Assembly: GCA_903887415.1 (NCBI GenBank)
Contig: CAISPO010000019.1
Location: forward strand, 1-64,000
Length of the DNA: 64,000 bases
Origin: an uncultured Bacteroidota bacterium
Lineage (GTDB): Bacteria; Bacteroidota; Bacteroidia; Chitinophagales; Chitinophagaceae
Direction of reading: 5' to 3'
How positions within the stretch are numbered: position 1 is the stretch's first letter; every line of letters starts with the position of its first letter. Both the position numbers and the translations under genes were made by a program. The notes below the pieces were generated by a model. It made no database searches, was not told the DNA's origin, and was given only the letters and a program-made list of their open reading frames with translations. This document shows positions 42,307-51,873 of this stretch, one piece after another.

Positions 42307-44271
42307 TTACTCTTCCACCCTCTTCAAATTATAATCCGGAATCGCGGAAACAATAATCGGGTATTTCTCCAGAGTTACATCAGATGAATCGAGGCCGAAA
42401 CCACGCTCTTCGGAGAGGCTGACTTTTTTAAGGATAAAGTAGCCGCGCATCATAAGGCGCTCCCACATGGGCAGGGCATTGTCGCGGGAAAGGAACTTTT
42501 CCATTACTATAAACCGAAAATCGCCCACCACATTATTCTTGCTCAGCGATTCGTAGCGGCTCACTACATTCACCTCCTTATTCTGCACCATCTCCTCTAC
42601 CACTTTACGGAACATATACTGTATCCGGTGATCCACACGGAAGCCAAGGCGGAATTCAACCCTTATTATCTCATTGGGCACAATAGTTTGCACAGAGTAT
42701 TCAGTGGTGTAGGGATCATCCAATACATCCACATGTACAAACCAGTATAGGTCTGCACGTTTTGGTTTCCTATAGAGGATGGAATAAATGATCTTGTGTT
42801 CAATTTCCTTAGGATTATTGGCGCTGGTAAGATATACAAGGTGGGTGGCGTATTTGTTGATGGTACTGTCATTGCTCAACTCCTGTATGATAGGTACATA
42901 ATTGTCAAGGCGCACAAACTCTACATACCGGTTCTTGATCTTGCGCGATTTGTACCAAACGATCATGGTCATAAACAGGCCGCCTGCCACTACCAGCGTC
43001 ACTACCCCACCCTCTACAAACTTTTCGATGAGGTTGGCCCAAAGAAACGAAAACTCAATGGTAAGATAAACGATGAGGTAAGTAGCTATCCAGACTATAG
43101 GCACCCTTCGCACAAAGAGGTAGTATGAGAACAGGCAGGAGGTCATGATCATGCAAATGGTAATAGACAAGCCATAGGCCGCCTCCATATTAGACGACTT
43201 CTGGAAGTAGATGGTGATGGCGCTGCACCCTACCCACAGCAACAGATTGATACCCGGAATAAATGACTGGCCCCGCTCTATGGTAGGATAGTTGATCTTC
43301 ATTTTGGGCCATAAATTCAGCTTCATTGCCTCACTGATAAGGGTAAACGAACCCGATATAAGAGCCTGGCTGGCAATAATGGCAGCTATTGTGGCGATGA
43401 TAATGCCGGGCAGGATAAACCAGTTTGGCATAAGCTCATAAAACGGGTTCTTAACCGCAGAGTTCCATACTTCGTGTTTTATAGTAAGCAGATAAGCCCC
43501 CTGCCCAAGATAGTTGAGGATCAGGCACGTTTTTACGAATACCCAGGATGTGCGGATATTGCCGCGCCCGCAATGGCCCAGGTCTGAATATAGCGCTTCC
43601 GCCCCAGTGGTGCAAAGAAAGACGGCGCCCAATATCCAGAACCCTTTGGGATACATCGTAAGCACTTTTATAGCCCACCAAGGATTGAGCGCCCTGAATA
43701 TGCGCCAGTCGTTAGCGACTGACAATTGGTGCAGACCGAGAATGGCCAGCATAGTGAACCAAATCAGCATGATGGGCCCGAAAGCATTGCCAATAGAAGT
43801 GGTGCCAAATTGCTGAAAAAAGAACAAGACCGTGATAATGGCAATAACGATATACACGATATTCATCGTAGTAATATGCTCAAATATGGGGATGTTGCGC
43901 AGGCCCTCTATGGCAGATGTAACAGAGATGGGCGGTGTTATCATGCCGTCCGCCAGCAACGCTGCGCCGCCTATCATAGCCGGGAATACCGTCCATTTGC
44001 CATGCCTGCGCACCAGGGCGAACAGGGAGAAGATGCCTCCTTCGTCTTTATTATCTGCCCGAAGGGTGAGCATTACGTACTTGACAGTCGTCTGCAGTGT
44101 AAGCGTCCAGATGATACAGGATAATGCGCCGGTTATCAGGAATTCACTTATTTCCTTGCCGTTGCAGATGGCATTCATCACATATAGCGGTGACGTGCCT
44201 ATATCTCCGTAAATAATGCCAAGAGCAATTAAAACACCCGCCGCTGTTGCTTTATTAAAATTCTTCGCCAA
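42307..44271 (-). CDS. kup: KUP-family potassium uptake transporter
   Basis: 654 residues. The N-terminus ALGIIYGDIGTSPLYVM is the KUP signature, followed by about twelve membrane segments (e.g. ITPPISVTSAIEGL, GAVFLCTTGAEALYSDLGHCG, ASQALISGSFTLISEAMKLN) and a hydrophilic C-terminal domain of about 200 residues. It imports K+ with protons. A -7 box (TAACTTTG) lies 32 bases upstream of the ATG. Monocistronic. Confidence 0.95.
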   Translation of the reverse strand: MAKNFNKATAAGVLIALGIIYGDIGTSPLYVMNAICNGKEISEFLITGALSCIIWTLTLQTTVKYVMLTLRADNKDEGGIFSLFALVRRHGKWTVFPAMIGGAALLADGMITPPISVTSAIEGLRNIPIFEHITTMNIVYIVIAIITVLFFFQQFGTTSIGNAFGPIMLIWFTMLAILGLHQLSVANDWRIFRALNPWWAIKVLTMYPKGFWILGAVFLCTTGAEALYSDLGHCGRGNIRTSWVFVKTCLILNYLGQGAYLLTIKHEVWNSAVKNPFYELMPNWFILPGIIIATIAAIIASQALISGSFTLISEAMKLNLWPKMKINYPTIERGQSFIPGINLLLWVGCSAITIYFQKSSNMEAAYGLSITICMIMTSCLFSYYLFVRRVPIVWIATYLIVYLTIEFSFLWANLIEKFVEGGVVTLVVAGGLFMTMIVWYKSRKIKNRYVEFVRLDNYVPIIQELSNDSTINKYATHLVYLTSANNPKEIEHKIIYSILYRKPKRADLYWFVHVDVLDDPYTTEYSVQTIVPNEIIRVEFRLGFRVDHRIQYMFRKVVEEMVQNKEVNVVSRYESLSKNNVVGDFRFIVMEKFLSRDNALPMWERLMMRGYFILKKVSLSEERGFGLDSSDVTLEKYPIIVSAIPDYNLKRVEE

Positions 44272-44303
44272 AACCCAGGGTTGCTATTAGTTGTGCAAGG
44301 CCG

Positions 44304-44311
44304 CAAAGTTA
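44304..44311 (-). promoter_or_regulatory. -7 box for kup
   Basis: Minus-strand TAACTTTG (plus strand CAAAGTTA), 32 bases before the ATG at 44271. Confidence 0.5.
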
Positions 44312-44390
44312 GGCATAAAGACAGGCAAAAAAATCAAATCCGTTTATTTATTACCCAATTGCAAAGTATATTCGCAAAAAAGATCAGGCC

Positions 44391-44777
44391 ATGAAATTAT
44401 TACAAACATTAATGCTTATCTGTTTTTCGGTAGCTGTTAAAGCGCAGGATATTTCATTTACGCTTACCCATACCAGCGAGAAAAAGTGGATCGGGGTGGA
44501 AAAAACCAGTACTTTGAATGGGCTGAAAAGTACGAACCTCGTTTTTCATACCAATCATAAAGCAGATATTGTACCGGTAAATTCCCACAAAAGGACAGTG
44601 ACCACAAAATGGCAGCTTATCAGCGGCGCCACAATTCATGATGACAATATTGTGATAAAAATAGGAGATATTGAATATACTGCCGTTTTCTCAAAAACAT
44701 CAAATGGCGCCGATTTTATGACACTTAGCTGGGTGAAGAACGATAAGATGATGTCGAGGGCTTATTATTCTGAATAA
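44391..44777 (+). CDS. Unknown small secreted protein
   Basis: 128 residues: short signal peptide (MKLLQTLMLICFSVAVKAQ) and a beta-rich mature part (ISFTLTHTSEKKWIGVEKTS, KRTVTTKWQLISG, NIVIKIGDIEYTAVFSK). I do not recognise a family. It is A+T-rich compared with its neighbours and is followed by a second orphan gene 41 bases downstream. Confidence 0.55.
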   Translation: MKLLQTLMLICFSVAVKAQDISFTLTHTSEKKWIGVEKTSTLNGLKSTNLVFHTNHKADIVPVNSHKRTVTTKWQLISGATIHDDNIVIKIGDIEYTAVFSKTSNGADFMTLSWVKNDKMMSRAYYSE

Positions 44778-44818
44778 ATTCGTTTCCTGCGCTGTTTATA
44801 CCTTTTTATGATCCGCTG

Positions 44819-45499
44819 ATGAGATTTTCAGTAAAAATACTCCTGATTTTTTTGCTGGTCGATTCATGCAACACATATTCACATAAAGGCTTTACCTACC
44901 GCAGCAATGGGAAAATGACGGGTATTGGTAACAAGATAAGATTGAATGGATATTACCTAACGAAAGTTACGGGTCAAGCCACATTTGAGCATTGGGTATA
45001 TTGTAATGACACCTTCGATTCAAAGCCACATATACCCAAATCACAAAAGAAGCAACCAAACTATAAAGCCCCTTTTATTACATATAAGATCATATACAAC
45101 GCATGTAGTGTCATACTATTTTATGAAGATGGTTCTTTTGCATCAGATTGGCTTGAGCACGAAAATAAAGAAAAAGCAGAAAAATCACTGATTAGGAATA
45201 ACTTAAAACATTTACAATGGGGAAGATATATTCTGGACGGCGACACCGTTAAAACGCAATTTTTTCATCGCATAGAATCCGGGCATTTTTCCATATTCCA
45301 AACATGGTATGTAATAAAAAATGACTCGACGCTGTCTTTAGTTAAAAGTATTTGTAAATCCTGCAAACGAAAGGGGGTATGGGAAAATAATGGCATAGCC
45401 GTGGTTGATCCTCCCCATATTTGCCACTTCGTTCCTTTTTCGCAAAAACCAGATTCATTATGCTGGCTGAAAGAAAAAAAATGGTATTCTTATAAATGA
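44819..45499 (+). CDS. Unknown lipoprotein-like protein
   Basis: 226 residues. N-terminus MRFSVKILLIFLLVDSC ends in a plausible lipobox Cys at about 17. The mature part is rich in Lys, Tyr and Trp (e.g. VTGQATFEHWVYCNDTFD, FQTWYVIKNDSTLSLVKSICKSCKRKG). No family recognised. A+T-rich like the preceding gene; the two may be a recent acquisition. Confidence 0.55.
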   Translation: MRFSVKILLIFLLVDSCNTYSHKGFTYRSNGKMTGIGNKIRLNGYYLTKVTGQATFEHWVYCNDTFDSKPHIPKSQKKQPNYKAPFITYKIIYNACSVILFYEDGSFASDWLEHENKEKAEKSLIRNNLKHLQWGRYILDGDTVKTQFFHRIESGHFSIFQTWYVIKNDSTLSLVKSICKSCKRKGVWENNGIAVVDPPHICHFVPFSQKPDSLCWLKEKKWYSYK

Positions 45500-45632
45500 G
45501 CCCGTGCTTCCCACTACACTGCAACAATAACAATAATAAATACGCCTATCATTATTCCCATTGAGTAAAACTCAAATTGTAATACTACTTTTACAGCTCA
45601 CAAATAGCTCCGCTGCGGCGGACTTGGGGTTT

Positions 45633-46451
45633 ATGTCAACAGCACAAGGAGAAATAAAGCGCGTGACCACGCATACGCTGCAATCAATGAAACTGCATGG
45701 CGAAAAGATCAGTATGCTGACAGCATATGATTTTTCTATGGCCCGGATATTTGATGATGCGGGGATTGACGTGATACTGGTGGGCGATTCGGCATCTAAT
45801 GTGATGGCTGGCCACGAGACCACTTTGCCCATAACGCTGGACCACATGATCTACCATGCGCAGAGCGTTGTTCGCGCCTGCCAGCGCTGCCTGGTGATCG
45901 TTGACCTTCCTTTCGGCTCCTACCAGGGTAATAGCAAAGAAGCGCTCCACTCGGCCATACGTATTATGAAGGAGGCCGGCGCACATGGCATAAAGCTGGA
46001 GGGCGGCGAAGAAGTGACCGAATCTATAAAACGAATAGTTGGAGCGGGTGTGCCGGTAATGGGGCACCTGGGCCTTACGCCACAGTCCATTTACAAATTC
46101 GGCACTTACACAGTTCGGGCAAAAGAAGAGGAAGAAGCAGAGACATTACTGAATAATGCCCGCTTGCTCCAGGATGCGGGTTGTTTTTCGCTAGTGCTGG
46201 AAAAGATACCTGCAGCCCTTGGCGCAGAAGTATCTAAGCTATTGAAAATACCTGTTATAGGAATAGGGGCAGGAGGCGGCGTTGACGGGCAAGTGCTGGT
46301 GATGCACGACATGCTGGGTATTACAAAAAATTTCTCTCCGCGTTTTCTGCGCCGCTACCTGAATCTCTATGAAGAAATGTCGGGCGCTACCAGGCAGTAC
46401 ATAAAAGATATTAAGAGCCGGGATTTCCCGAATGAGAAGGAGCAGTATTAA
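45633..46451 (+). CDS. panB: 3-methyl-2-oxobutanoate hydroxymethyltransferase
   Basis: About 272 residues, the normal PanB size when started at ATG 45633 ([11 protein letters not shown]); a further upstream TTG start would add an unlikely segment. It transfers a hydroxymethyl group from methylene-THF to 2-oxoisovalerate to make ketopantoate for CoA. Seen: [37 protein letters not shown] (metal-binding Asp and substrate loop), [45 protein letters not shown]. The usual D-rich and G-rich blocks are intact. No panC or panD nearby. Confidence 0.94.
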   Translation: MSTAQGEIKRVTTHTLQSMKLHGEKISMLTAYDFSMARIFDDAGIDVILVGDSASNVMAGHETTLPITLDHMIYHAQSVVRACQRCLVIVDLPFGSYQGNSKEALHSAIRIMKEAGAHGIKLEGGEEVTESIKRIVGAGVPVMGHLGLTPQSIYKFGTYTVRAKEEEEAETLLNNARLLQDAGCFSLVLEKIPAALGAEVSKLLKIPVIGIGAGGGVDGQVLVMHDMLGITKNFSPRFLRRYLNLYEEMSGATRQYIKDIKSRDFPNEKEQY

Positions 46452-46566
46452 CAGTCGGCAGTCTCCGGTTGGCAGCCTGCTGACATAAATTATATGAAAA
46501 TGTTCCCTTAGGGAACACATATCTGTAGCAAACAAACAATAAACAAACGCGATGCCGAAGGCATCG
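46452..46566. repeat. REP-like hairpin element between panB and the YggS gene
   Basis: A direct near-repeat AGTCGGCAG / GGTTGGCAG occurs at about 46453-46475. Then come two perfect hairpins: TGTTCCC-TTA-GGGAACA (46501-46517) and CGATGCC-GAA-GGCATCG (46550-46566), joined by an A-rich spacer. Such paired short-loop hairpins are typical of dispersed intergenic repeats. Confidence 0.6.
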
Positions 46567-46593
46567 TATGTTATACAGCCACATTGAAATCTG

Positions 46594-47265
46594 ATGATCA
46601 ATAAACAAGCGTGGGAAAAACTGCATGAGGAACTGGCGCATAAAGGGGTAACGCTTGTTGCGGTATCAAAGAAAAAACCGGCAAGCGACATACAAATACT
46701 TTATGATCTTGGGCAGCGGCATTTTGGAGAGAATTATGTGCAGGAACTAGTGGAAAAACAGGCCGTACTGCCAAATGATATATACTGGCACTACATAGGC
46801 CATCTGCAAAGCAATAAGGTAAAAGAAATAGCGCCTTTTGTTCATTTGATCCATGCGGTTGATAGTTTTAAATTATTGGCGGAGATCAATAAGCAGGCGC
46901 TGAAAAACAACCGCACTATAGATGTGCTGCTGCAAATGCACATTGCCGATGAGGAAACAAAATTCGGCATGGATGAGGCGGAAATAACAGGTCTGCTGAA
47001 AGATTACGAGGCCCAAAAGGAAACACTGGCAAACGTGCGCATATGCGGGCTGATGGGGATGTCCACTTTTACCGATGACCAGGCCAAAGTGCGCGCCGAA
47101 TTTGTAAGGATGCATGATTTCTTCCAACTGCTTGCCGGTAAATATTTCTCCGGCCAATCGCATTTCGCTATCTGCTCCATGGGCATGAGCGCCGACTATG
47201 AACTGGCAATAGAAGAAGGGAGCACCATGGTACGCATCGGAAGAATGTTATTTGGCGCCAGGTAA
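46594..47265 (+). CDS. YggS/PLPBP-family pyridoxal-phosphate homeostasis protein
   Basis: 223 residues, single alanine-racemase-like TIM barrel without the C-terminal catalytic domain. PLP-binding Lys in LVAVSKKKP, then FGENYVQEL, WHYIGHLQSNK, MHIADEETKFGMDE, CSMGMSADYELAIEEGSTMVRIGRMLFG. It binds PLP and helps balance the B6 vitamer and amino/keto acid pools; no catalytic activity is known. Its last codons overlap the convergent gene at 47248 by 18 bases. Confidence 0.9.
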   Translation: MINKQAWEKLHEELAHKGVTLVAVSKKKPASDIQILYDLGQRHFGENYVQELVEKQAVLPNDIYWHYIGHLQSNKVKEIAPFVHLIHAVDSFKLLAEINKQALKNNRTIDVLLQMHIADEETKFGMDEAEITGLLKDYEAQKETLANVRICGLMGMSTFTDDQAKVRAEFVRMHDFFQLLAGKYFSGQSHFAICSMGMSADYELAIEEGSTMVRIGRMLFGAR

Positions 47266-48756
47266 TTTTTCTATCTTTTTCAGTAGCACAAAGCCACCGC
47301 CGATGCAGCTTGTATCACGCTCATAACCCACCGGCAACTTCTTAAAATCATCTAAATCCACGTAGAAATAATCGAACGTTGTATCGATGGCAGGAAGATG
47401 CGAAATAACAACAGGCGGATAAAGCTTGCCGGGATAATAGTGTTCTATATCATACCTCAGCGCCGTTTCAGATATCCATGATACGCCTAATTTCAGCTTT
47501 CCTGGTTTATTCGTTTCACTATTTATTTTTCGCAATATCGCCAGGTCCCCTGCGTTGAAATACCACAGGATGGTAGTATTGACATTAGCCTTGGAACAAA
47601 AATTATAACTTGTTAGTAAAAAAACAGCCAGAAATACAGCCGTGCTCAGCATCTTTGATACTCCCCTGATACAGTAGAGCACGTAAATGGTATTAAGCAT
47701 AAACAGTATTATAAAAAAAAGAGCGGCCCGGTCGGTAAGGTAATTAATACCAAAAAGCAGATGCTGGGCAATTAACGATATTACCGGTAAAATAAGCAAA
47801 AGAAAAAACGTGACGCCATATTTAATAGGCACATCCGTTTCGGCGGAAATACGATATTTTCTCAGGAACGTATAACACCAAAAAATACCGAAGATAACAG
47901 TCAGTGCAATTGCCAGCCAGGTAATAATTTCTACTTGCGCCTCGCGGCTCTGACCAGGCAATTCGAGGCCCCACGTTACAACCGACACAACCGTATCATG
48001 TATAAAACCACTGTTGCCCATGAAGGCCAGCTCTCCGTTACGATAAACACATTGCAAAGGCCCCACTATAAGCAATGCCAAAATACCTGATGAAAACACC
48101 AGTATCAGCAACTCTCTAATAAAACTGTTTTTCTTCCTGCTGTCCGGAAAAAGCAGAAATTGGATTACTAAAACGCCGCAAAGCGTAAGGTAATAATTGA
48201 TATACCCAAAATTGCTGTACACTGAAAGAATAGCGCCAAAAAAAGACAATATTAGAGATAAGGCCTTTCTGTCAGTAGTGTACTTCAACAGGAAATATAC
48301 ACTAATCGTCATAAAACTCAGGGCGAGGCCATAACCGCGGCTGAGCCCCCAGAAATTAAATATCAGCGGGCTTACAAGGTTCAGAATAATATAACCGCCT
48401 AGTTGCCACCATCTGTTTTCAAATAGCAATCTGCATATCAAATATGAAAAGATAAGGAACGAGATTTGCGCCAGCAGGCTATCTACCCTTAATGTAAATA
48501 GCGTATTGCCAAAATTATCAACGAAAAATTTTCTGAAAAGAGAATGCAGAATATGGTTGTTGGCACTCCCGAATTTGTCTTGTGCCAGGCCAATATAACT
48601 ATCATAGTCCCCTTTCCCGCTGTAACCATTTTCGTCACAAGTAATTGGTATATTCAGGATGCGGATGACATTAAGAACAACCAGCGTTGCACCAAAAATG
48701 ACCGCCATAATTTTTTGCAAAACAGCGGATATCACAAAGCCAGATTTAACAGACAT
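47248..48756 (-). CDS. Polytopic membrane protein, possible GT-C glycosyltransferase
   Basis: 502 residues with about eleven hydrophobic segments and a C-terminal soluble tail of about 100 residues. The first loop has PITCDENGYSGKGDYDSYIGLAQDKFGSANNHILHS, an acidic loop in the place where GT-C enzymes keep the catalytic Asp/Glu. SRGYGLALSFMTISVYFLLKY and YRNGELAFMGNSGF follow. No named family recognised. A+T-rich like the other GT-C-like gene at 2970. The 3' end overlaps the YggS gene tail to tail. Confidence 0.55.
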   Translation of the reverse strand: MSVKSGFVISAVLQKIMAVIFGATLVVLNVIRILNIPITCDENGYSGKGDYDSYIGLAQDKFGSANNHILHSLFRKFFVDNFGNTLFTLRVDSLLAQISFLIFSYLICRLLFENRWWQLGGYIILNLVSPLIFNFWGLSRGYGLALSFMTISVYFLLKYTTDRKALSLILSFFGAILSVYSNFGYINYYLTLCGVLVIQFLLFPDSRKKNSFIRELLILVFSSGILALLIVGPLQCVYRNGELAFMGNSGFIHDTVVSVVTWGLELPGQSREAQVEIITWLAIALTVIFGIFWCYTFLRKYRISAETDVPIKYGVTFFLLLILPVISLIAQHLLFGINYLTDRAALFFIILFMLNTIYVLYCIRGVSKMLSTAVFLAVFLLTSYNFCSKANVNTTILWYFNAGDLAILRKINSETNKPGKLKLGVSWISETALRYDIEHYYPGKLYPPVVISHLPAIDTTFDYFYVDLDDFKKLPVGYERDTSCIGGGFVLLKKIEKLPGAK

Positions 48757-48840
48757 AATGCAATATTAGAGATTATTAACGTTTTCCCCACATAACGGAA
48801 CCTGCAGACACTATCAAATCATAAAAATACAATTCGGAAA

Positions 48841-50055
48841 TCATGAAGATGCCGCCTCGCGAAGCTGCAGCCACTTAAAGCCTGCCGCGCCCACAGCGCT
48901 GATGCAGCCTATCGTCCACCAGAGCACTACAAACCCCAAACGCTGGGCGATCTGCGAGCCCACGAAGGGCCCCAGTACCTGCGCTATCGACCAAGCTGCG
49001 GTATATAGCCCCGCATATTGCCCCCTGTTACTGTGGTCCGTACGGTTGATCCAGAAAGAGTTCATGAACGGCATGGAGAGCATTTCGCCGGCAGTAACAA
49101 TAAAAGTAGATAAGACCGCAAGCCACTTAGTGCCCGGCACGATGTTAAACACGACAAACGAAAGCCCCACCAGCAGTGTGCCCATAATAATGTAGCGCAT
49201 GTTCTTCCTTCTTGGCTCCAGTGTAAACACGATCGCCATTTCAAACAATGCTATGATAAGTCCATTCAGCGCCATGATGCACCCAATAAAGAACGGTGTA
49301 AGCAGCAACTGTTGCTTGAAGAAGACCGGTATGGTTGCAAAAAGCTGGAAGAAACAAAAACCAAACAATATGGTAAGCACTATAAAAACAAAATAGTTCC
49401 GGTCTGAAAATGCAGAGCGTTTCTTTTCCGTTTTGGGAAGGTCCTTATGCGATGGCGTCTGCTTATTGCGCGAAGGGTGCAGCACCCGGCGCAGCAGCAA
49501 TGCCGCGCCTATATTTGTAAGGCCGTCTATCCAGAAGAGCAGGTGGTAGTTACGCGAAGCAATAAAACCTCCCACAGCACCGCCTGCAGCCCACCCCAGG
49601 TTTATAGACAACCTGTTGAGCGAATAAGAACGGGTTCGGTTTTCTTCCTTGCTGTATTGGGCAATAGCGGTAGCATTGGCTGGACGAAATGAGTCGTTAA
49701 GCGTCGCGAGGACAAAAACGCAGATGCAGATCGCCGGGTAGTTATTTAGCTGTCCCAGGAGAATAAACATTATACCGCCGCAGGTGAGCGCACCCAACTG
49801 TACGTTATAAAACCCGAATTTATCCGTCAGCTTCCCACCCAACATGCCACCACATATGGCACCCATACCAAAGACAGACATCACGAGCCCAGCCTTACCG
49901 ATAGGATAATGTTTTGCCTCCGTAAGATAAAGTGTCATAAAAGGCACCACCATCGTGCCAGCCCTGTTTATCAGCATCACCAGCGACAGCCACCAGGTAG
50001 CGGGAGATAAGCCGCTATATGCGCTTCTGTATAAATTGGTAACGCGTGTTATCAT
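48841..50055 (-). CDS. Major facilitator superfamily transporter
   Basis: 404 residues, about twelve membrane segments. Seen: NRAGTMVVPFMTLYL in TM1, the MFS loop GGMLGGKLTDKFGFY between TM2 and TM3, NDSFRPANATAIAQY, and RLSINLGWAAGGAVGG. It resembles the DHA1 multidrug group (MdtH-like) in these blocks; the substrate is unknown. A -7 box (TATTTTTG) is at 50084-50091. It is downstream of the kai operon in the same direction but with a 100-base gap and its own promoter. Confidence 0.85.
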   Translation of the reverse strand: MITRVTNLYRSAYSGLSPATWWLSLVMLINRAGTMVVPFMTLYLTEAKHYPIGKAGLVMSVFGMGAICGGMLGGKLTDKFGFYNVQLGALTCGGIMFILLGQLNNYPAICICVFVLATLNDSFRPANATAIAQYSKEENRTRSYSLNRLSINLGWAAGGAVGGFIASRNYHLLFWIDGLTNIGAALLLRRVLHPSRNKQTPSHKDLPKTEKKRSAFSDRNYFVFIVLTILFGFCFFQLFATIPVFFKQQLLLTPFFIGCIMALNGLIIALFEMAIVFTLEPRRKNMRYIIMGTLLVGLSFVVFNIVPGTKWLAVLSTFIVTAGEMLSMPFMNSFWINRTDHSNRGQYAGLYTAAWSIAQVLGPFVGSQIAQRLGFVVLWWTIGCISAVGAAGFKWLQLREAASS

Positions 50056-50083
50056 TCCGAAATTCCCATTATAGATAGAATAT

Positions 50084-50091
50084 CAAAAATA
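50084..50091 (-). promoter_or_regulatory. -7 box for the MFS gene
   Basis: Minus-strand TATTTTTG, 28 bases upstream of the ATG at 50055. Confidence 0.45.
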
Positions 50092-50155
50092 GAAACTTTA
50101 TGGTCGGCACCGAGAGATTGAGCAAAAAAGAAATTTAAAATCGGTCACGAACGCC

Positions 50156-50563
50156 TTATTTACTGCTATTTATCGTTTCTATGAGAGAGTCTATCATCAG
50201 GTTATAGCTATCCTTGTTGGTGGGCTTTTGATATACACGCACAGCCCCGGCTGCCAGGCAGTTGTCGGTAAGATTCAGATCTGCATAAGTAGAATAAACA
50301 AAAACAGGAATGTGGGAATAACGGGAATTTATTTTTAGTAATTTCAGGGTTTCCAGGCCGTTCATTTTGGGCATATTCTGGTCCAGGAGAATCATGTCGG
50401 GCAAGTCATCGTCATCTGCCAGCGCATTTAGAAATTCCAATACTTCCAGCCCATTTTCCACACAATTAAGTATTGCGATATCCTGCCTGTCTTCGAGGAA
50501 ATAAACAAAAAAGAATTTATCATCGCTATCGTCCTCTGCCAATACTATTTTCATCATACACAT
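50156..50563 (-). CDS. Single-domain response regulator of the kai operon
   Basis: 135 residues, receiver only (Rcp1-like). Acidic pair in LAEDDSDD (10-15), phosphoacceptor Asp61 in MILLDQNMPKMNG, switch residues VYSTYAD (90-95) and Lys113 in YQKPTNK. An in-frame ATG at 50554 (MKIVLAEDD) could be the true start. It follows the PAS histidine kinase by 15 bases and is the natural phosphate acceptor of that kinase. No output domain, so the effector is elsewhere. It is the last gene of the kaiC-kaiB-kaiB-kinase-regulator operon. Confidence 0.88.
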   Translation of the reverse strand: MCMMKIVLAEDDSDDKFFFVYFLEDRQDIAILNCVENGLEVLEFLNALADDDDLPDMILLDQNMPKMNGLETLKLLKINSRYSHIPVFVYSTYADLNLTDNCLAAGAVRVYQKPTNKDSYNLMIDSLIETINSSK

Positions 50564-50578
50564 TCTCTGCCAATTTCA

Positions 50579-51862
50579 TTAACCCTGCGTTACAGGTAAT
50601 ATAATAATAAACTCAGACCCAACCCCGGCGGTGCTGCGTGCGGTAATAAGCCCGTTGTGCTTGTCAATGATTTTTTTTGCAACCGCCAGTCCTATCCCCG
50701 TTCCCTCATACTTATCCTTCGTGTTCAGCCGTTCAAATAAAGAAAAAACATTGGCCACATATTTCTGATCAAAGCCTATGCCGTTATCTTTAATAGAAAT
50801 ACGGCAATACCGGCCGTTGACCGAAGGCGGCGCGTTGACCTCCTTGTCTTTTATTTTAACCGCGCTAATGGATATGTCAGGGGGTACATAGTTTTTGCAG
50901 AATTTCAGTGCGTTGCTCAAAATGTTCTGAAAGATCTGCCTCACCTGGCCTTTATTGGCTTCAACGACCGGCAGCGCTTGAAAATGAATCTTCGCTCTTT
51001 TTTCACGGATAAGTATCTCGTAGTCATTGATCCAGTCATTAACGATCTCCGAAAGATCAACGGGTTCAAAATTATTGTCATTGGCGGATAGCCGTGAATA
51101 ATTGAGAACGTCAATGATCAGTTGCTTCATACGATCTGATGATGACATTATTTTGTCGATAAATGACCGCGAATCTTCGGAAAGATTGTTAGTTTCATTA
51201 TCCCTCAGCAGGCTTGAAAAAACAGCGATCTTTCGCAGTGGCTCCTGCAGATCGTGAGAAGCAACTGAAGCAAATTGCAGCAAGTCATTATTGCTTGCCT
51301 CAAGTGCCCGGTTAGTTTTTTCGAGCTCCTCGTTCTTATTCTTCAGATGTCTTTGCGCCTCTTTCTCTGAGGTAAGATCGGTAACAATGATACTTAGGGA
51401 AAATCCTTCATCAAGTTCAAGCGTAGTTAATGACAACCGCACAGTAGGATGTTTTTTTGCCCTCAAAACAACCTCGCCCTTACAGTCTTCCTTCCATCCC
51501 CGCTCCATGAGTAATTTAAACTGATTTTTATATCCCAATGAAATGAACTGCTCAAAGGGAGTGCCGACAATACCGGAGAGTGGCGTGCTCACCTGGCTGG
51601 CAAACTGCGAATTGCAATAAAGAATGATCCCCGATCTGTTTAATGTTACCGCTCCTTCATTCATTTTTTCAATAAAGACGCGGTAGGTCTGATCGGAGCT
51701 TTTCAAAGTATATAACTGGTGCCCGTTTTCATTTTCAACCACCAGCGCATCTATCTGACCAGTCCTTATAGCCTCGATGGTATCATTGGCCTCGTCCAGC
51801 TGCCAACGAAGCTCAGCAAGCTGTTTCAATACATCCTCATATGTCAGCGCTGCTGCTTCCAT
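50579..51862 (-). CDS. PAS-domain sensor histidine kinase of the kai operon
   Basis: 427 residues, soluble. An N-terminal coiled coil (about 7-40, ELRWQLDEANDTIEAIRTGQIDALVV) precedes a PAS domain (about 55-165), a linker helix, HisKA with His203 in ASHDLQEPLRK, and HATPase_c (QNILSNALKFC, IKDNGIGFDQ, YEGTGIGLAVAKKI). No membrane segment, so it senses a cytoplasmic cue or partner protein. Coupling to KaiB/KaiC is implied by the operon (11 bases from the KaiB gene). In cyanobacteria the clock output kinase SasA has a KaiB-like sensor; here the sensor is PAS instead. Confidence 0.88.
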   Translation of the reverse strand: MEAAALTYEDVLKQLAELRWQLDEANDTIEAIRTGQIDALVVENENGHQLYTLKSSDQTYRVFIEKMNEGAVTLNRSGIILYCNSQFASQVSTPLSGIVGTPFEQFISLGYKNQFKLLMERGWKEDCKGEVVLRAKKHPTVRLSLTTLELDEGFSLSIIVTDLTSEKEAQRHLKNKNEELEKTNRALEASNNDLLQFASVASHDLQEPLRKIAVFSSLLRDNETNNLSEDSRSFIDKIMSSSDRMKQLIIDVLNYSRLSANDNNFEPVDLSEIVNDWINDYEILIREKRAKIHFQALPVVEANKGQVRQIFQNILSNALKFCKNYVPPDISISAVKIKDKEVNAPPSVNGRYCRISIKDNGIGFDQKYVANVFSLFERLNTKDKYEGTGIGLAVAKKIIDKHNGLITARSTAGVGSEFIIILPVTQG

Positions 51863-51873
51863 ACTTATTATTT

